Shown here piece by piece: positions 1 to 9,301 of a DNA stretch of 64,000 nt. The number at the start of each line of letters is the position of its first letter. The first letter of the stretch is position 1. The notes below the pieces were generated by a model. The model was not told the DNA's origin and ran no database searches. It worked only from the letters and a program-made list of their open reading frames with translations. A program made the translations under genes and the position numbers. Origin of the DNA: Olivibacter sp. XZL3 (GTDB lineage: Bacteria; Bacteroidota; Bacteroidia; Sphingobacteriales; Sphingobacteriaceae); assembly GCF_004368405.1 (NCBI RefSeq), contig NZ_SBJH01000041.1, positions 1 to 64,000 on the forward strand. Reading direction: 5' to 3'.

Positions 1-130
1 CGGTCATTCTCTGTAATTTCGCCATCATGCTTGTCAGTTTGTAAATAATAAACTGTCAACCTATATCAGGACAAGACATTGTGACCTTACACCTTAACTC
101 CTATGCCTTATAGCCCATAATCACGATATA

Positions 131-169
131 AAAAAAGCCGAGATGTCTGTCAACACCTCGGCTTTTTTT
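131..169. terminator. Bidirectional intrinsic terminator downstream of secDF
   Basis: A 12-bp stem pairs 131-142 with 157-168 (core GCCGAG/CTCGGC). It has an A-run on its left arm and a T-run on its right arm, so it can end transcription in both directions. It lies 24 bp beyond the stop codon of secDF and also faces whatever gene enters from the left edge. Positions 1-130 hold no gene I can support. Confidence 0.85.
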
Positions 170-192
170 ATATCCGAAATTTAATCGAAAAA

Positions 193-3100
193 CTATGCTT
201 TCACCGGATTCAGATTTCCCTTTTCTTTAGCGGAAAGCTCTTTTACACTGGTTTCGTTATCTCCTTGTAGGTCTGCGAAGATCGGTGCGGCAAGGAAGAT
301 TGACGAATAAGTTCCTAAAATGATACCTATTAAGATAGCAAATGAGAAACCGCGGATCACCTCACCACCGAATACAAATAACACAGCCATTACAAAGATT
401 ACCGTTAATGACGTGATAATAGTACGACTGAGCGTTTTATTAATTGCAGTATTAACCACATGTGAGATCGATTCATTCTTAGCACGGTGTTCTTTCAAAT
501 ATTCACGAATACGGTCGAAAACCACAACCGTGTCATTGATCGAGTAGGCCAGCACAGTAAGTATTGCTGCGATGAAATGTTGATCTAAGTCCAGGGAGAA
601 TGGAAGAATACCATCGAATACCGAAAAGATTCCGAGTAATATAATCGCATCATGCGCTAAGGAAATAGCTGCCGATACACTGTACTGCCATTTACGGAAA
701 CGGATAAGGATGTAAAGAGCAATAACAATGATTGAAAAGATCACCGAATAGATAGCTGACACCTTGATATCATTTGCTATCGTAGGCCCAACCTTTTGCG
801 AGCTTACGATCTGGTACGGGTTGTTTTGTACTTTAGCTAAGCCTTCATTTAATTTATCGAGGACCTGTTTATCCGCCGCATCATCTGTTTGATCAATTAA
901 ATAAGGCGTGGTTACTCGTAATTGGTTATCGCCTCCGAAGGTTTTCACTTCGCTATTGACACCAAATGTGGCATTGACGTGACCGCGTACTTCTTCTAAA
1001 TTTACCGCATTTTCATATTTAACGGTATAGGTGCGGCCACCCGAGAAATCGACACCTAAACTAAAGCCTTTCGTAAACACCGAGATTAAACTGATTACCA
1101 CCAAAGCAATAGACAAACCGTAGAACTTTTTACGATTTTTTGTGAAACCGAAATTGGCGTTTTTCAAGGTGTTTTCGCTCCATGGATAAGACACGGAAAT
1201 TTTCATATCTTTTTTGATCATCCACTCAAAAATGATACGGGTAATGAAAATAGCCGTAAATAATGAGGTAATAATACCAATCATTAAGGTAGTTGCGAAA
1301 CCTAAAATCGGACCTGTTCCAAAGATGTATAAGATGATGCCGACAAGGAAGGTGGTGAGTTGGGAGTCTAATATCGAAGGCATTGCGTGTTTGTAGCCAT
1401 CGGAGATCGCCTGTCTAATGCCTTTACCGAGCGCAAACTCTTCACGGATGCGTTCATATATCAATACATTCGCATCCACGGCGGTTCCCATAGTTAAAAC
1501 GATCCCCGCAATACCCGGTAAGGTCAGCACAGCGCCCAGCGATGCCAGAATGCCCATGATGAAAAATACGTTAAAAATCACCGCAATGTTAGCTACCAAA
1601 CCAGCGCGGTTATAGTAGAAGATCATAAAGATGAGTACGACTATCAGGCCGATAACCGATGAGTTGATACCGGCATCAATGGCTGCCTGACCAAGCGTAG
1701 GGCCAACGATCGCTTCTTCAACAATCTTAGCTGGCGCCGGTAAACGGCCTGCCTTTAACACGTTAGCTAAGTCCTGTGTATCTTCAAAAGTAAAGTTTCC
1801 TGTGATGGAAGAAACGCCGTTCGGAATCTCGTCTTGTACAGTTGGCGCGGAATAGACCGTATTATCTAAAACGATAGCAATCGCTTTCTTAGGGTTTGTA
1901 GCAGCAGCGGCAGCGCTTATTTTTCTCCATTCACGTGCGCCCTCGCTGTTCATTACCATTTCCACTTGCGGATTATTGGTGCGTTGATCAACGTCCGCCC
2001 GAGCATCGGCGATCACGTTTCCGGTAAGCACCGGCCCAGCGTTTAGACCAGTAGGTTTAACCGCAAACAACTGGAACATTTTGCTTTCTTTCGAAACCGG
2101 CTTCACACTCCAAAGGAGTTTTACGTTGCCGGGGATAATCGATTTTATTTCAGCGCTGTTGAAATAAGAGTTAACTAGTGCGGTATCTTTCTGTAAGACA
2201 TAACCAATTACAGGACCTTGGCCCAGCATCTGTTGTCCTTGCGGACCTTGACCGATATTAGGACTTAAAACGGCGAACAGCGGGTTTTGATTCCTTGCTT
2301 GTTCAAGCGCTACGGCGCTGCTGTCTTTTGTTGTCGAATCCGTTCCAGCGGCCTTATTGCCACTTAGGGAAGCCAAACGACCTCCGGAAGTACTATCCTT
2401 TGCGGTGGTGTCGGTAGTGCTGGCGCTTGCTTGACTGGTTTTTAGGGTCGAAGCGAGCGTACGATTGACATTTTCCAATAAAGGGAAGATCTCGGCATTG
2501 TCGTAGGTCTCCCAAAACTCCAGTTTCGCCGATCCTTGCAAGAGTTTACGAACACGATCTTCATCACTCACGCCAGGAAGTTCGATTAAGATTCGGTTTG
2601 TCCCTTGTTGGCGTTGAATATTAGGAGAAGTAACTCCGAATTTATCTATACGCGTACGCAAAATGTTGAAAGAACGGTCAATTGCACTGCCGGATTCTTT
2701 TTGCAGGAAAGCAATGATATCTCCATCGCTTGAGTTTGATGTGATGTTATTGACCGCATTGTCTTTATTTGCAAAGAAAGTAGCCAGTTTGCCGTTCGGA
2801 TTCAGCTTCTTAAATTCTTCTCCAAATAGACTGACAAAGTCTTTTTGACTTTCTTTACTCCGGGCTTCGGCATTGTCCAAAGCTTTCTGGAAATTCTCAT
2901 CTTTCGGGTTGTCGGCTAAATTGCTGATCAATTCTTTTAGGGAGATTTCCATGGTCACGTTCATTCCACCCTTCAAATCCAATCCCAATGCCAGCTCACG
3001 CTCTTTGCAATATTGGTAGGAGAATTTGGCAAAACCGAGGTTATACACGTCTACGGTTGCCATTGAATCTAAATAAGCCCGCTCCTTCACGGGGTCGCCT

Positions 3101-3219
3101 TTTGCAAAAGCAACTGCGTCGCGTTCAACCTTACGGGTTACAAAAGTAAATGAAAGTGAATACAGGCACGCAATCGATATCAGTATTACAAAAAAGTTAA
3201 TTAGGCCTTTACCTTGCAT
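193..3219 (-). CDS. secDF: Fused protein translocase subunit SecDF
   Basis: Inner-membrane subunit that uses the proton motive force to help pull exported proteins through SecYEG. At 1008 residues it is the fused SecD-SecF form usual in Bacteroidota. Residue 8-28 is the first membrane helix, and the SecD motif GLDLKGG is at 79-85. The periplasmic motif FGVTSPNIQ-ELPG follows near 194-216. The SecD helices come next, then a second half starting near residue 690 with VDFSGG near 725, which marks SecF. Residues 261-303 form a Ser/Thr/Asp/Lys-rich low-complexity insert in the periplasmic region, probably a flexible linker. It stands alone as a transcription unit, with its own promoter at 3279-3307 and a terminator at 131-169. 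Confidence 0.97.
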   Translation of the reverse strand: MQGKGLINFFVILISIACLYSLSFTFVTRKVERDAVAFAKGDPVKERAYLDSMATVDVYNLGFAKFSYQYCKERELALGLDLKGGMNVTMEISLKELISNLADNPKDENFQKALDNAEARSKESQKDFVSLFGEEFKKLNPNGKLATFFANKDNAVNNITSNSSDGDIIAFLQKESGSAIDRSFNILRTRIDKFGVTSPNIQRQQGTNRILIELPGVSDEDRVRKLLQGSAKLEFWETYDNAEIFPLLENVNRTLASTLKTSQASASTTDTTAKDSTSGGRLASLSGNKAAGTDSTTKDSSAVALEQARNQNPLFAVLSPNIGQGPQGQQMLGQGPVIGYVLQKDTALVNSYFNSAEIKSIIPGNVKLLWSVKPVSKESKMFQLFAVKPTGLNAGPVLTGNVIADARADVDQRTNNPQVEMVMNSEGAREWRKISAAAAATNPKKAIAIVLDNTVYSAPTVQDEIPNGVSSITGNFTFEDTQDLANVLKAGRLPAPAKIVEEAIVGPTLGQAAIDAGINSSVIGLIVVLIFMIFYYNRAGLVANIAVIFNVFFIMGILASLGAVLTLPGIAGIVLTMGTAVDANVLIYERIREEFALGKGIRQAISDGYKHAMPSILDSQLTTFLVGIILYIFGTGPILGFATTLMIGIITSLFTAIFITRIIFEWMIKKDMKISVSYPWSENTLKNANFGFTKNRKKFYGLSIALVVISLISVFTKGFSLGVDFSGGRTYTVKYENAVNLEEVRGHVNATFGVNSEVKTFGGDNQLRVTTPYLIDQTDDAADKQVLDKLNEGLAKVQNNPYQIVSSQKVGPTIANDIKVSAIYSVIFSIIVIALYILIRFRKWQYSVSAAISLAHDAIILLGIFSVFDGILPFSLDLDQHFIAAILTVLAYSINDTVVVFDRIREYLKEHRAKNESISHVVNTAINKTLSRTIITSLTVIFVMAVLFVFGGEVIRGFSFAILIGIILGTYSSIFLAAPIFADLQGDNETSVKELSAKEKGNLNPVKA

Positions 3220-3278
3220 CTTTGTTTAGTGTTGTAATTTTATGTAATAATTGTTATATACATTTTTGTTAAGAACGG

Positions 3279-3307
3279 CAAAGCTATGAAATTTTTAAAT
3301 AAACAAA
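3279..3307 (-). promoter_or_regulatory. Bacteroidota-type promoter for secDF
   Basis: Read on the minus strand this is TTTG, a 17-nt spacer, then TAGCTTTG. It fits the TTG-N17-23-TAnnTTTG pattern known for the primary sigma factor of Bacteroidota. A start near 3275 would give a leader of about 55 nt before the secDF ATG at 3219. Confidence 0.6.
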
Positions 3308-3360
3308 GGGTTTATTGCGAGAAAATTGTTTGCCGGTTAGTACTTCGTAATTAGCTCTTA

Positions 3361-3372
3361 ACAAGCGCTTGT
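3361..3372. promoter_or_regulatory. Perfect 12-bp palindrome between folA and secDF
   Basis: ACAAGCGCTTGT is a perfect palindrome. It lies between the folA stop codon and the secDF promoter, about 55 bp upstream of that promoter. It looks like a possible dimeric repressor site, but nothing here names a binding protein, and a 12-bp palindrome can also arise by chance. Confidence 0.25.
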
Positions 3373-3433
3373 GAAGCGAAGTAAGATTTTAATGGAGCGT
3401 GGTTCAGTGCATGTAGGAGCGAATAGTATCGCG

Positions 3434-3931
3434 CTAGTTCTGGATTTTAGAATATAACAAAAAGCTGTAGTCGTAGGGGTTCTTTTCATCACTCTCATGA
3501 TGTTCCACTTCTTCCAATTGCCATTCTTCGTCATTTAAATCAGGAAAAAACGTGTCTGCATCTTGAAATTCATGGTGAATACGGGTTAAGTAAACCTTAT
3601 CCGTCAGCGGTATTGCCTGTTCATAGATTTGGGCGCCGCCTACAATAAATACCTCATCTTTTTCAGTCTCACATGCGGCTAATGCTTCTTCTAAGGAACC
3701 GACCACTTCAATGTTGTCGGCATGGAAGTCTGCTTGGCGGGTAATGACAATGTTACGGCGTTTAGGAAGGGCCTGGCCCACTGATTGGAAAGTCTTCCTT
3801 CCCATAATAACGGGATGCCCCGAAGTGGTTTTGCGGAAAAATTTCAAATCTGCTGGCATATGCCAAAGAAGTTCATTATTCTTCCCGATCGCGTTGTTTT
3901 TCGAAGCAGCAACAATGATGGATATAATCAT
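3434..3931 (-). CDS. folA: Dihydrofolate reductase
   Basis: Reduces dihydrofolate to tetrahydrofolate with NADPH, restoring the cofactor oxidised by thymidylate synthase. The 165-residue length is normal for a chromosomal enzyme. The sequence opens with a typical DHFR strand and has the Met20-loop AIGKNNELLW at 14-23 and the folate-binding acid D28 in MPADLKFF. Next come MGRKTFQS and ITRQ, and finally the cofactor motif VGGAQIYEQA. It begins 11 bp after the thyA stop codon on the same strand, so thyA and folA are almost certainly cotranscribed. That order makes biochemical sense, because ThyA produces the dihydrofolate that FolA recycles. Confidence 0.96.
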   Translation of the reverse strand: MIISIIVAASKNNAIGKNNELLWHMPADLKFFRKTTSGHPVIMGRKTFQSVGQALPKRRNIVITRQADFHADNIEVVGSLEEALAACETEKDEVFIVGGAQIYEQAIPLTDKVYLTRIHHEFQDADTFFPDLNDEEWQLEEVEHHESDEKNPYDYSFLLYSKIQN

Positions 3932-3942
3932 GGTTCAATCGG

Positions 3943-4764
3943 TTAAACCGCCACCTCTGCTTTAATATGCGGGTGAGGGTCATAGTTCGTCAATGTAAAA
4001 TCTTCATACTTGAAATCAAAGATACTCCTAATTGCTGGATTAACCTTTAATATGGGAAGAGTTTTTGGCGTACGGCTTAATTGAAGTGCCGCTTGCTCGA
4101 GGTGGTTGCTGTATAGATGTGCATCTCCTAAAGTATGTATAAAATCGGCTGCCTCCATATCGCAAACCTGGGCAACCATCATGGTAAGCAGGGCATAAGA
4201 AGCGATATTAAAAGGCACCCCTAAAAATATATCGGCGCTGCGCTGATAAAGTTGGCAGGATAACTGTGCTTTCGTCTGTCCTTTTTCCGGATTGGGCGGA
4301 GCTACATAAAACTGAAAGAATGCATGACAGGGCGGGAGCGCCATTTTTTCAATTTCGGCCACGTTCCAAGCGGAAACAATGATACGACGTGAATCCGGTG
4401 TGTTCTTCAGTTGGTGAATGATCTGGGAAATCTGATCAATATGCCTGCCATCAGGGGTAGGCCAAGAGCGCCATTGTGATCCATATACCGGACCTAAATC
4501 GCCGTTTTCATCCGCCCATTCATCCCAGATACTCACTTTATTCTCCTTTAAATAAGCGATGTTTGTTTCCCCTTTTAGAAACCAGATCAATTCATGAATA
4601 ATGGATCGGAGGTGGAGCTTTTTGGTCGTAACCAAGGGGAAGCCCTCCTGCAAATTAAAACGCATCTGATAGCCGAATACACTACGGGTTCCCGTGCCCG
4701 TGCGGTCTTGTTTGTCCACACCATGTTCGTAGACATGGCGCATTAGATCGAGATATTGCTGCAT
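3943..4764 (-). CDS. thyA: Thymidylate synthase
   Basis: Methylates dUMP to dTMP using methylene-tetrahydrofolate and releases dihydrofolate. The chosen start gives 273 residues beginning [15 protein letters not shown], which aligns with the usual ThyA N-terminus. An in-frame ATG at 4854 would add 30 residues with no family resemblance, so I reject it. The DRTGTGT phosphate loop is at 20-26. The catalytic cysteine is C146 in LPPCHAFFQ, the same number as in E. coli, and [12 protein letters not shown] is present. The enzyme is complete. It is the first gene of a thyA-folA pair and divergent from ispE, with about 175 bp between the two starts. Confidence 0.96.
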   Translation of the reverse strand: MQQYLDLMRHVYEHGVDKQDRTGTGTRSVFGYQMRFNLQEGFPLVTTKKLHLRSIIHELIWFLKGETNIAYLKENKVSIWDEWADENGDLGPVYGSQWRSWPTPDGRHIDQISQIIHQLKNTPDSRRIIVSAWNVAEIEKMALPPCHAFFQFYVAPPNPEKGQTKAQLSCQLYQRSADIFLGVPFNIASYALLTMMVAQVCDMEAADFIHTLGDAHLYSNHLEQAALQLSRTPKTLPILKVNPAIRSIFDFKYEDFTLTNYDPHPHIKAEVAV

Positions 4765-4938
4765 CGTATTTTGATGAGATGTTATGGCGGTAAAGATAGG
4801 GATTTTTGTTGACGTTGTTTTTGATATGATAGATTTTTGGACGGCGGAGCCCATTGCTTGCTAAGACCGGCAGGCACATAAAGCAGCCGATAACCGATAT
4901 TATTTGCATTCTCCCTTTTTTATTACTAATTCTGTGGA

Positions 4939-5754
4939 ATGATTACATTCGCGAATGCCAAGATAAATATCGGCTTGCAAGTGCTGAATAGGAGGGCAGA
5001 TGGGTATCACAACTTGGAGACGGTTTTTTATCCTGTCAGTCTGTTTGATATTTTAGAGCTTGTGCCCTCGAATTCACTGAAGTTAGTGGTTTCGGGCATG
5101 GATATACCTAACAATAACGAGGATAACCTTTGTATTAGAGCCTATAAATTGCTTGCACGTGATTATGATTTAAAGCCTGTATCTATCTATTTACACAAGC
5201 GTATACCGATTGGTGCAGGCCTCGGCGGTGGCTCGGCTGATGCTGCTTTTTTGATTAAGTTGCTATCGCAGTACTTCGGCCTGCATTTAAGCGACGACCA
5301 AATGGAAGCGTATGCACGGGCGCTGGGTGCGGACTGCTGTTTTTTCATTAAGAATAAACCCGTTTTTGCGACCGGAATCGGTGATGAGTTTACTGACGTA
5401 TCCATCGATTTATCGGCCTATAAATTGGTACTGGTGAAGCCGCCGATCCATGTTTCTACCGGAGAGGCCTATGGAAGTGTACGTGCCGGTAGGGAAAGTA
5501 AGCATCTCCTGGACCACATACGTTTGCCGGTTGAGCAATGGAAAGACCATATTTTTAATGATTTTGAAACAGGGATTTTTAATCGCCATCCAGAAATCAG
5601 GGGAATAAAGTCGACTCTCTACGAAAAGGGCGCCTTATATGCATCGATGAGCGGATCCGGCTCTACGGTTTATGGTATTTTCAAGGAAGAACTTGATTTA
5701 CACGAATGGAAAGACAAGTATGAAGTATATTGGATGAACGGCGGACTGCGATAA
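4939..5754 (+). CDS. ispE: 4-diphosphocytidyl-2-C-methyl-D-erythritol kinase
   Basis: GHMP-family kinase of the non-mevalonate isoprenoid pathway. It phosphorylates CDP-methylerythritol with ATP in the cytosol. It is 271 residues, near the usual 270-290. The N-terminal block AKINIGLQVLNRRADGYHNL carries the substrate-binding lysine and the DGYH motif. The glycine-rich ATP loop PIGAGLGGGSADAA is near 92-105, and a C-terminal MSGSGSTVYG motif is present. It is divergent from thyA. The next gene follows on the same strand after about 40 bp, so the two may share a transcript although their functions are not obviously linked. Confidence 0.95.
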   Translation: MITFANAKINIGLQVLNRRADGYHNLETVFYPVSLFDILELVPSNSLKLVVSGMDIPNNNEDNLCIRAYKLLARDYDLKPVSIYLHKRIPIGAGLGGGSADAAFLIKLLSQYFGLHLSDDQMEAYARALGADCCFFIKNKPVFATGIGDEFTDVSIDLSAYKLVLVKPPIHVSTGEAYGSVRAGRESKHLLDHIRLPVEQWKDHIFNDFETGIFNRHPEIRGIKSTLYEKGALYASMSGSGSTVYGIFKEELDLHEWKDKYEVYWMNGGLR

Positions 5755-5795
5755 AGGATAGTTTTTCTCGATTAATAGCACTTAGTGAATATACA

Positions 5796-6932
5796 ATGAA
5801 TAATTTGAATAATCCGATTTGGTTGATGAGCTCTGCTTTTGATAAGCTGGGGATTGACGATTTAATTAAGAAAGCCGTCTTGGTAGGTGCGCAAGGTATT
5901 GACCTATGTGTTTTTCGGAGGGACGGCAGTCGGCAAGACCACACGGCAACTCATTTGGAATACGACGCTTTTGATTTAGATGCGGCAAAACGATTGATTG
6001 ACAAATTTAACGCTGCCGGCTTACAGCTTTCGCTCGGTGCGTTTGAGAATATGATAGGAGGCGATGTATCGGAGCGGATTAAAAACCAAAACCACCTATT
6101 GAAGTTGATTCGGATTGCGCATTTGCTTGGCGGCGATGAAAACAACGTTAAAGTCGGCACTTTTGTGGGCTATAACCACGAATTGGGTGTCCAGGAAAAC
6201 GGCTTTCAGTTAAACTTAGAGGCATACCAGCGCGTCTTCGAACCGATCGTCGACTACGCCGAAAGTTTGGGTGTCACCATTTTATATGAAAATTGTCCGA
6301 TGGAGGGGTGGCGTTCTGCTGCCTATACCTCGACATATAACAACTTGCCTGCTGTCTTGGCGGCGAGAAAGCTGATGTATGCCTTGATACCTAGTAAGGC
6401 GCATGGTGAGATTTATGACCCTTCCCATGATATTTGGCAGCATACCGATCCTGTAGAAGTTATCGCAGCAAGCGACATCACACGGATTCACCGAATCCAC
6501 GTGAAAACGACCAGGAATCTGCTGACGAAAGGGCGGATTGAGTGGGGAGGCATGTATCCCATGCAGCAAGTAGCGGCTTCTTTGGCTTTAAAAGCCGGCG
6601 TTTCGCAACCCCTGAGTGACTGGGATCGTCATCATTACGAGGCGATGCTTCCGGGATTTGGAGGCTCTGATCATATGGATTGGCGAGCGTTTGTCGATAA
6701 ATTACGCGAAAAGGGATTTGACGGGCCATTTGAGATCGAGAATGAGGCGAAAAATTCGAAAGATACCGGTAATTTAATGGCTACGATCCAAGGATATGAT
6801 GCTGCTATTCGTTTTTTGAGTCCGATGTTGTGGAATTTAGGACCTAATGGGTACGAGTATAAAAGCCAGACCCCTTTACAGATACGGAGCGGACAACAGG
6901 ATATAGCCGTAAAAACCATAGCTGATTTATAA
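5796..6932 (+). CDS. Sugar phosphate isomerase/epimerase, TIM-barrel family
   Basis: A 378-residue protein of the xylose-isomerase-like TIM-barrel superfamily (AP endonuclease 2 fold). Members bind a divalent metal and usually isomerise or epimerise small sugars or inositols. Matching features are VGAQGIDLCVF near the first strand, TILYENCPMEGW with a likely metal-binding Glu, YDPSHDIWQ, RIHRIHVKTTRN and a C-terminal GPFEIENE strand. The start at 5796 (MNNLNNPIWLMSSAF) is preferred. An in-frame ATG at 5730 would lie inside ispE and add 22 residues unlike the family. The substrate cannot be read from the sequence. Confidence 0.8.
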   Translation: MNNLNNPIWLMSSAFDKLGIDDLIKKAVLVGAQGIDLCVFRRDGSRQDHTATHLEYDAFDLDAAKRLIDKFNAAGLQLSLGAFENMIGGDVSERIKNQNHLLKLIRIAHLLGGDENNVKVGTFVGYNHELGVQENGFQLNLEAYQRVFEPIVDYAESLGVTILYENCPMEGWRSAAYTSTYNNLPAVLAARKLMYALIPSKAHGEIYDPSHDIWQHTDPVEVIAASDITRIHRIHVKTTRNLLTKGRIEWGGMYPMQQVAASLALKAGVSQPLSDWDRHHYEAMLPGFGGSDHMDWRAFVDKLREKGFDGPFEIENEAKNSKDTGNLMATIQGYDAAIRFLSPMLWNLGPNGYEYKSQTPLQIRSGQQDIAVKTIADL

Positions 6933-6971
6933 TCCTTTCAAACCTTTTTTTTGTCAAACTGTTAGTAACGT

Positions 6972-7367
6972 ATGACTATAATAGAAGAAATGAAAGACAA
7001 AAAAGAGGGCAAAACAACAAAGTTTGTTGCTTTTGCATTAGCAGGATTAGCTGCTGGAGCGGCAGTTTACTATTTGTTCGGTACGAACGAAGGGCGTAAA
7101 ACGCTAAACAAGGCAGTAGACGGCGTCAATGGATTAAGTAAGACATTAAAAGCTCAAGCCGAGGAAGGTCTACAAAAAGCTTCCCACTTGGCAAATCGTG
7201 CGAAGGAAGAATATCACCGTGTGCTGCATATGGCAGATGATGCGCGTCATGACGCTATGGAGAAGGCAGGCGAGTATAAAGAAGAAGCAAAAGACCTGAC
7301 GAAAAAAGGGTTGAAGTATGCCGAAGATTTGAGTAGCGAGGCTCGTTCAAAAGTGGATGAAGCCTAA
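6972..7367 (+). CDS. YtxH domain-containing protein
   Basis: A small 131-residue protein with one membrane segment near residues 16-36 (VAFALAGLAAGAAVYYLFG). A long Lys/Glu/Ala-rich, probably helical tail follows, with repeated heptad-like spacing. This layout, with GTNEGRKTL directly after the helix, matches the YtxH family, a stress-associated group of unknown mechanism seen near general stress genes in Firmicutes and widespread in Bacteroidota. It lies alone between a sugar isomerase-like gene and ccmB with no close coupling. I do not see a catalytic motif, so a structural or envelope role is only a guess. Confidence 0.75.
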   Translation: MTIIEEMKDKKEGKTTKFVAFALAGLAAGAAVYYLFGTNEGRKTLNKAVDGVNGLSKTLKAQAEEGLQKASHLANRAKEEYHRVLHMADDARHDAMEKAGEYKEEAKDLTKKGLKYAEDLSSEARSKVDEA

Positions 7368-7516
7368 AGGCCTTCGGACGAAAGGTTTTTGATAGGTAGA
7401 TGCGGGCGCGTCGAATACAAGAGTCGAGCGTTAATGTGTTGTTGCGTCCGTTATCTTTATTTCTTTTGGTCTTGCGGCCTTTATGTTATGTCCGCAAAAG
7501 GGTATCTTTGTCCGAT

Positions 7517-8176
7517 ATGAATTTTGTCAGACAGGTATACCTACTTTTGCGCAAAGAGATTACGTTGGAATGGCGGTCCAAGTACGCGCTAAACGGCGTA
7601 TTGCTTTACGTGATTTCAACGGTGTTCGTCTGCTATCAGGCGTTTAAGTCGGTGCATCCAGTTATATGGAATGCGCTTTTTTGGATTATATTACTGTTTA
7701 CGTCAATCAATGCGATTTCAAAAAGCTTTACGCAGGAGAGCAAAGCCAGGCAGCTCTATTATTACACCTTGGTAAGCGCGCAAGCAATTATTTTATCGAA
7801 GATCATTTACAATGTCTTGCTCATGTTGCTATTGGCGACAGTGGCTTTTTTTGCTTACAGTACAATTTTCAGAAATGAAATAGGCGATCCGCCCCTTTAT
7901 TTTATAACCATTTTATTAGGCAGTATTAGTTTCGGAACAGCACTTACGATGGTATCAGGCATTAGCGCTAAAGCCAATAACTCAGGTACGCTAATGGCCA
8001 TTCTAAGTTTTCCTGTTCTGATCCCGGTTATCATTGTGCTCATCAAATTGTCGAAAAATGCAATGGATGGTTTAGAACGGAGTGTGAGTTATGACGAGAT
8101 CGGCGTGCTTCTTGCGATAAACTTGATCGTCCTTACGGTTTCTTTGTTGTTATTTCCTTACATTTGGCGAGACTAA
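7517..8176 (+). CDS. ccmB: Heme exporter protein CcmB
   Basis: Membrane subunit of the CcmAB ABC transporter used in system I cytochrome c maturation. The chosen start (MNFVRQVYLLLRKE) gives 219 residues, the usual size, with six predicted membrane segments. The motif KEITLEWRSKYALN at the N-terminus is characteristic. An upstream in-frame start at 7400 would add 39 residues unlike CcmB. TATCTTTG at 7503-7510 resembles a Bacteroidota -7 box and ends 6 nt before the ATG, which would make the transcript almost leaderless, but no TTG is at a suitable distance. ccmC and ccmD follow on the same strand. No ccmA, ccmE or ccmF is in the window. Confidence 0.88.
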   Translation: MNFVRQVYLLLRKEITLEWRSKYALNGVLLYVISTVFVCYQAFKSVHPVIWNALFWIILLFTSINAISKSFTQESKARQLYYYTLVSAQAIILSKIIYNVLLMLLLATVAFFAYSTIFRNEIGDPPLYFITILLGSISFGTALTMVSGISAKANNSGTLMAILSFPVLIPVIIVLIKLSKNAMDGLERSVSYDEIGVLLAINLIVLTVSLLLFPYIWRD

Positions 8177-8208
8177 AACAACGCTTATATTCAAACTTGT
8201 ATTGAGAA

Positions 8209-8862
8209 ATGAAGGCTTATTGGTGGAAATTTTTGGCAGCAGGATTGGTATTTTACTCGATTATAGGAGGGTTTTTATTTCCGGTACCTGAATTACCTAT
8301 TCTTCACGAAACGATCCGCAATACGTATTTCCACATCCCCATGTGGTTTGCTATGATCCTACTTTATGTAATTTCTGTAGTGTATAGTATTAAATACCTT
8401 TCATCTGGAGAAACCAAACATGATTTGCTGGCAGTCGAAAGTGTCAATGTCGGCATTATTTTCTGCGGCTTTGGTTTAATTACCGGCATGCTTTGGGCGG
8501 ACGTTACCTGGGGAGAGCCTTGGCCCAATGACCCGAAGCTTAATGGAAGTGCTATAGCGACTTTAATGTATCTAGCTTATTTGGTGTTGAGAAATGCGCT
8601 TGACGAAGAACAGAAGCGGGCAAAGATTTCGGCGATCTACAACATTTTTGCGTTTCCCGTTATGATTGTATTGCTTTTCATTCTTCCCCGCCTTACCGAT
8701 TCACTTCATCCGGGGAACGGCGGAAATCCCGCCTTTAGCAACCTCGATATGGATGGTACGATGCGGGCGGTTTTTTATCCGGCCGTGTTGGGTTGGATGT
8801 TAATAGGTGTATGGATAACAACCTTGAGGTATCGTTATCGCTTGATTGATTGGGAACAGTGA
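8209..8862 (+). CDS. ccmC: Heme-handling cytochrome c biogenesis protein CcmC
   Basis: Six-helix membrane protein of the CcmC/CcsA superfamily, 217 residues, that presents heme for attachment to the chaperone CcmE. Possible heme-ligand histidines are H42 in YFHIPMWF and H167 in DSLHPGN. The tryptophan-rich periplasmic motif is reduced to W101-G-x-x-W105-x-x-D108, compared with the fuller WWD motif of proteobacterial CcmC. It begins 32 bp after ccmB and is clearly in the same operon. A LysTyr/Arg-rich cytosolic tail ends the protein. Confidence 0.87.
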   Translation: MKAYWWKFLAAGLVFYSIIGGFLFPVPELPILHETIRNTYFHIPMWFAMILLYVISVVYSIKYLSSGETKHDLLAVESVNVGIIFCGFGLITGMLWADVTWGEPWPNDPKLNGSAIATLMYLAYLVLRNALDEEQKRAKISAIYNIFAFPVMIVLLFILPRLTDSLHPGNGGNPAFSNLDMDGTMRAVFYPAVLGWMLIGVWITTLRYRYRLIDWEQ

Positions 8863-8896
8863 TCAGTTCGCGTATGCAAGCAAGCGGACTATTAAT

Positions 8897-8930
8897 AGAC
8901 TGTCCTCTGTAGCAGTCTTTTGGTTTTTTA
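8897..8930 (+). terminator. Weak hairpin with T-rich tail after ccmC
   Basis: AGACTG (8897-8902) pairs with CAGTCT (8913-8918) across a 10-nt loop and is followed by a T-rich stretch. It could end or attenuate transcription between ccmC and ccmD. The stem is short, so read-through is likely. Confidence 0.35.
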
Positions 8931-9019
8931 GAAATATGGTGGGAAGCCTTCAAAAATATACGAAATATATGGTTTCTATATTTTTATTTAAAATAAAATA
9001 ACAATTTGTCATAAACGAT

Positions 9020-9235
9020 ATGAAGAAGCTAATTCTTTTGGTTTTGTTAGGGTTGACATCCTTTTTTCATAGTTTTGCACAGTCGTCAAACGACGTTGAA
9101 ATGGCGGATGTTTTGCGAAGTTCAGGTAAGATTTATGTAGTGGTCGCGGTGGTTTGCGTGATATTTGTAGGATTCATTATATATCTCTTTACGATCGATC
9201 GTAAAATCAGTCGATTGGAAAACAAGAAAAAATAA
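9020..9235 (+). CDS. ccmD: CcmD family protein
   Basis: A 71-residue protein with a cleavable-looking N-terminal hydrophobic segment ending in SFAQ (residues 1-21). One membrane helix follows near 37-57 (IYVVVAVVCVIFVGFIIYL), then a charged tail RKISRLENKKK. This small one-helix shape and its position behind ccmB and ccmC match the CcmD-like proteins of Bacteroidota, which in system I help release heme-loaded CcmE. It is separated from ccmC by 157 bp, a rather wide gap containing a possible weak terminator, so it may be expressed partly on its own. Confidence 0.75.
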   Translation: MKKLILLVLLGLTSFFHSFAQSSNDVEMADVLRSSGKIYVVVAVVCVIFVGFIIYLFTIDRKISRLENKKK

Positions 9236-9301
9236 ATAGGTTAAGCGCTCCAAAGGGCAGACGCACTCTTAGGAGAAGCCAATTATTAATTAATTTACAT
9301 T

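Noticed and set aside
4765-4854. Longer N-terminus for thyA
   Set aside because: The 30 extra residues are not found in the family; MQQYLDLM at 4764 aligns with normal ThyA starts.
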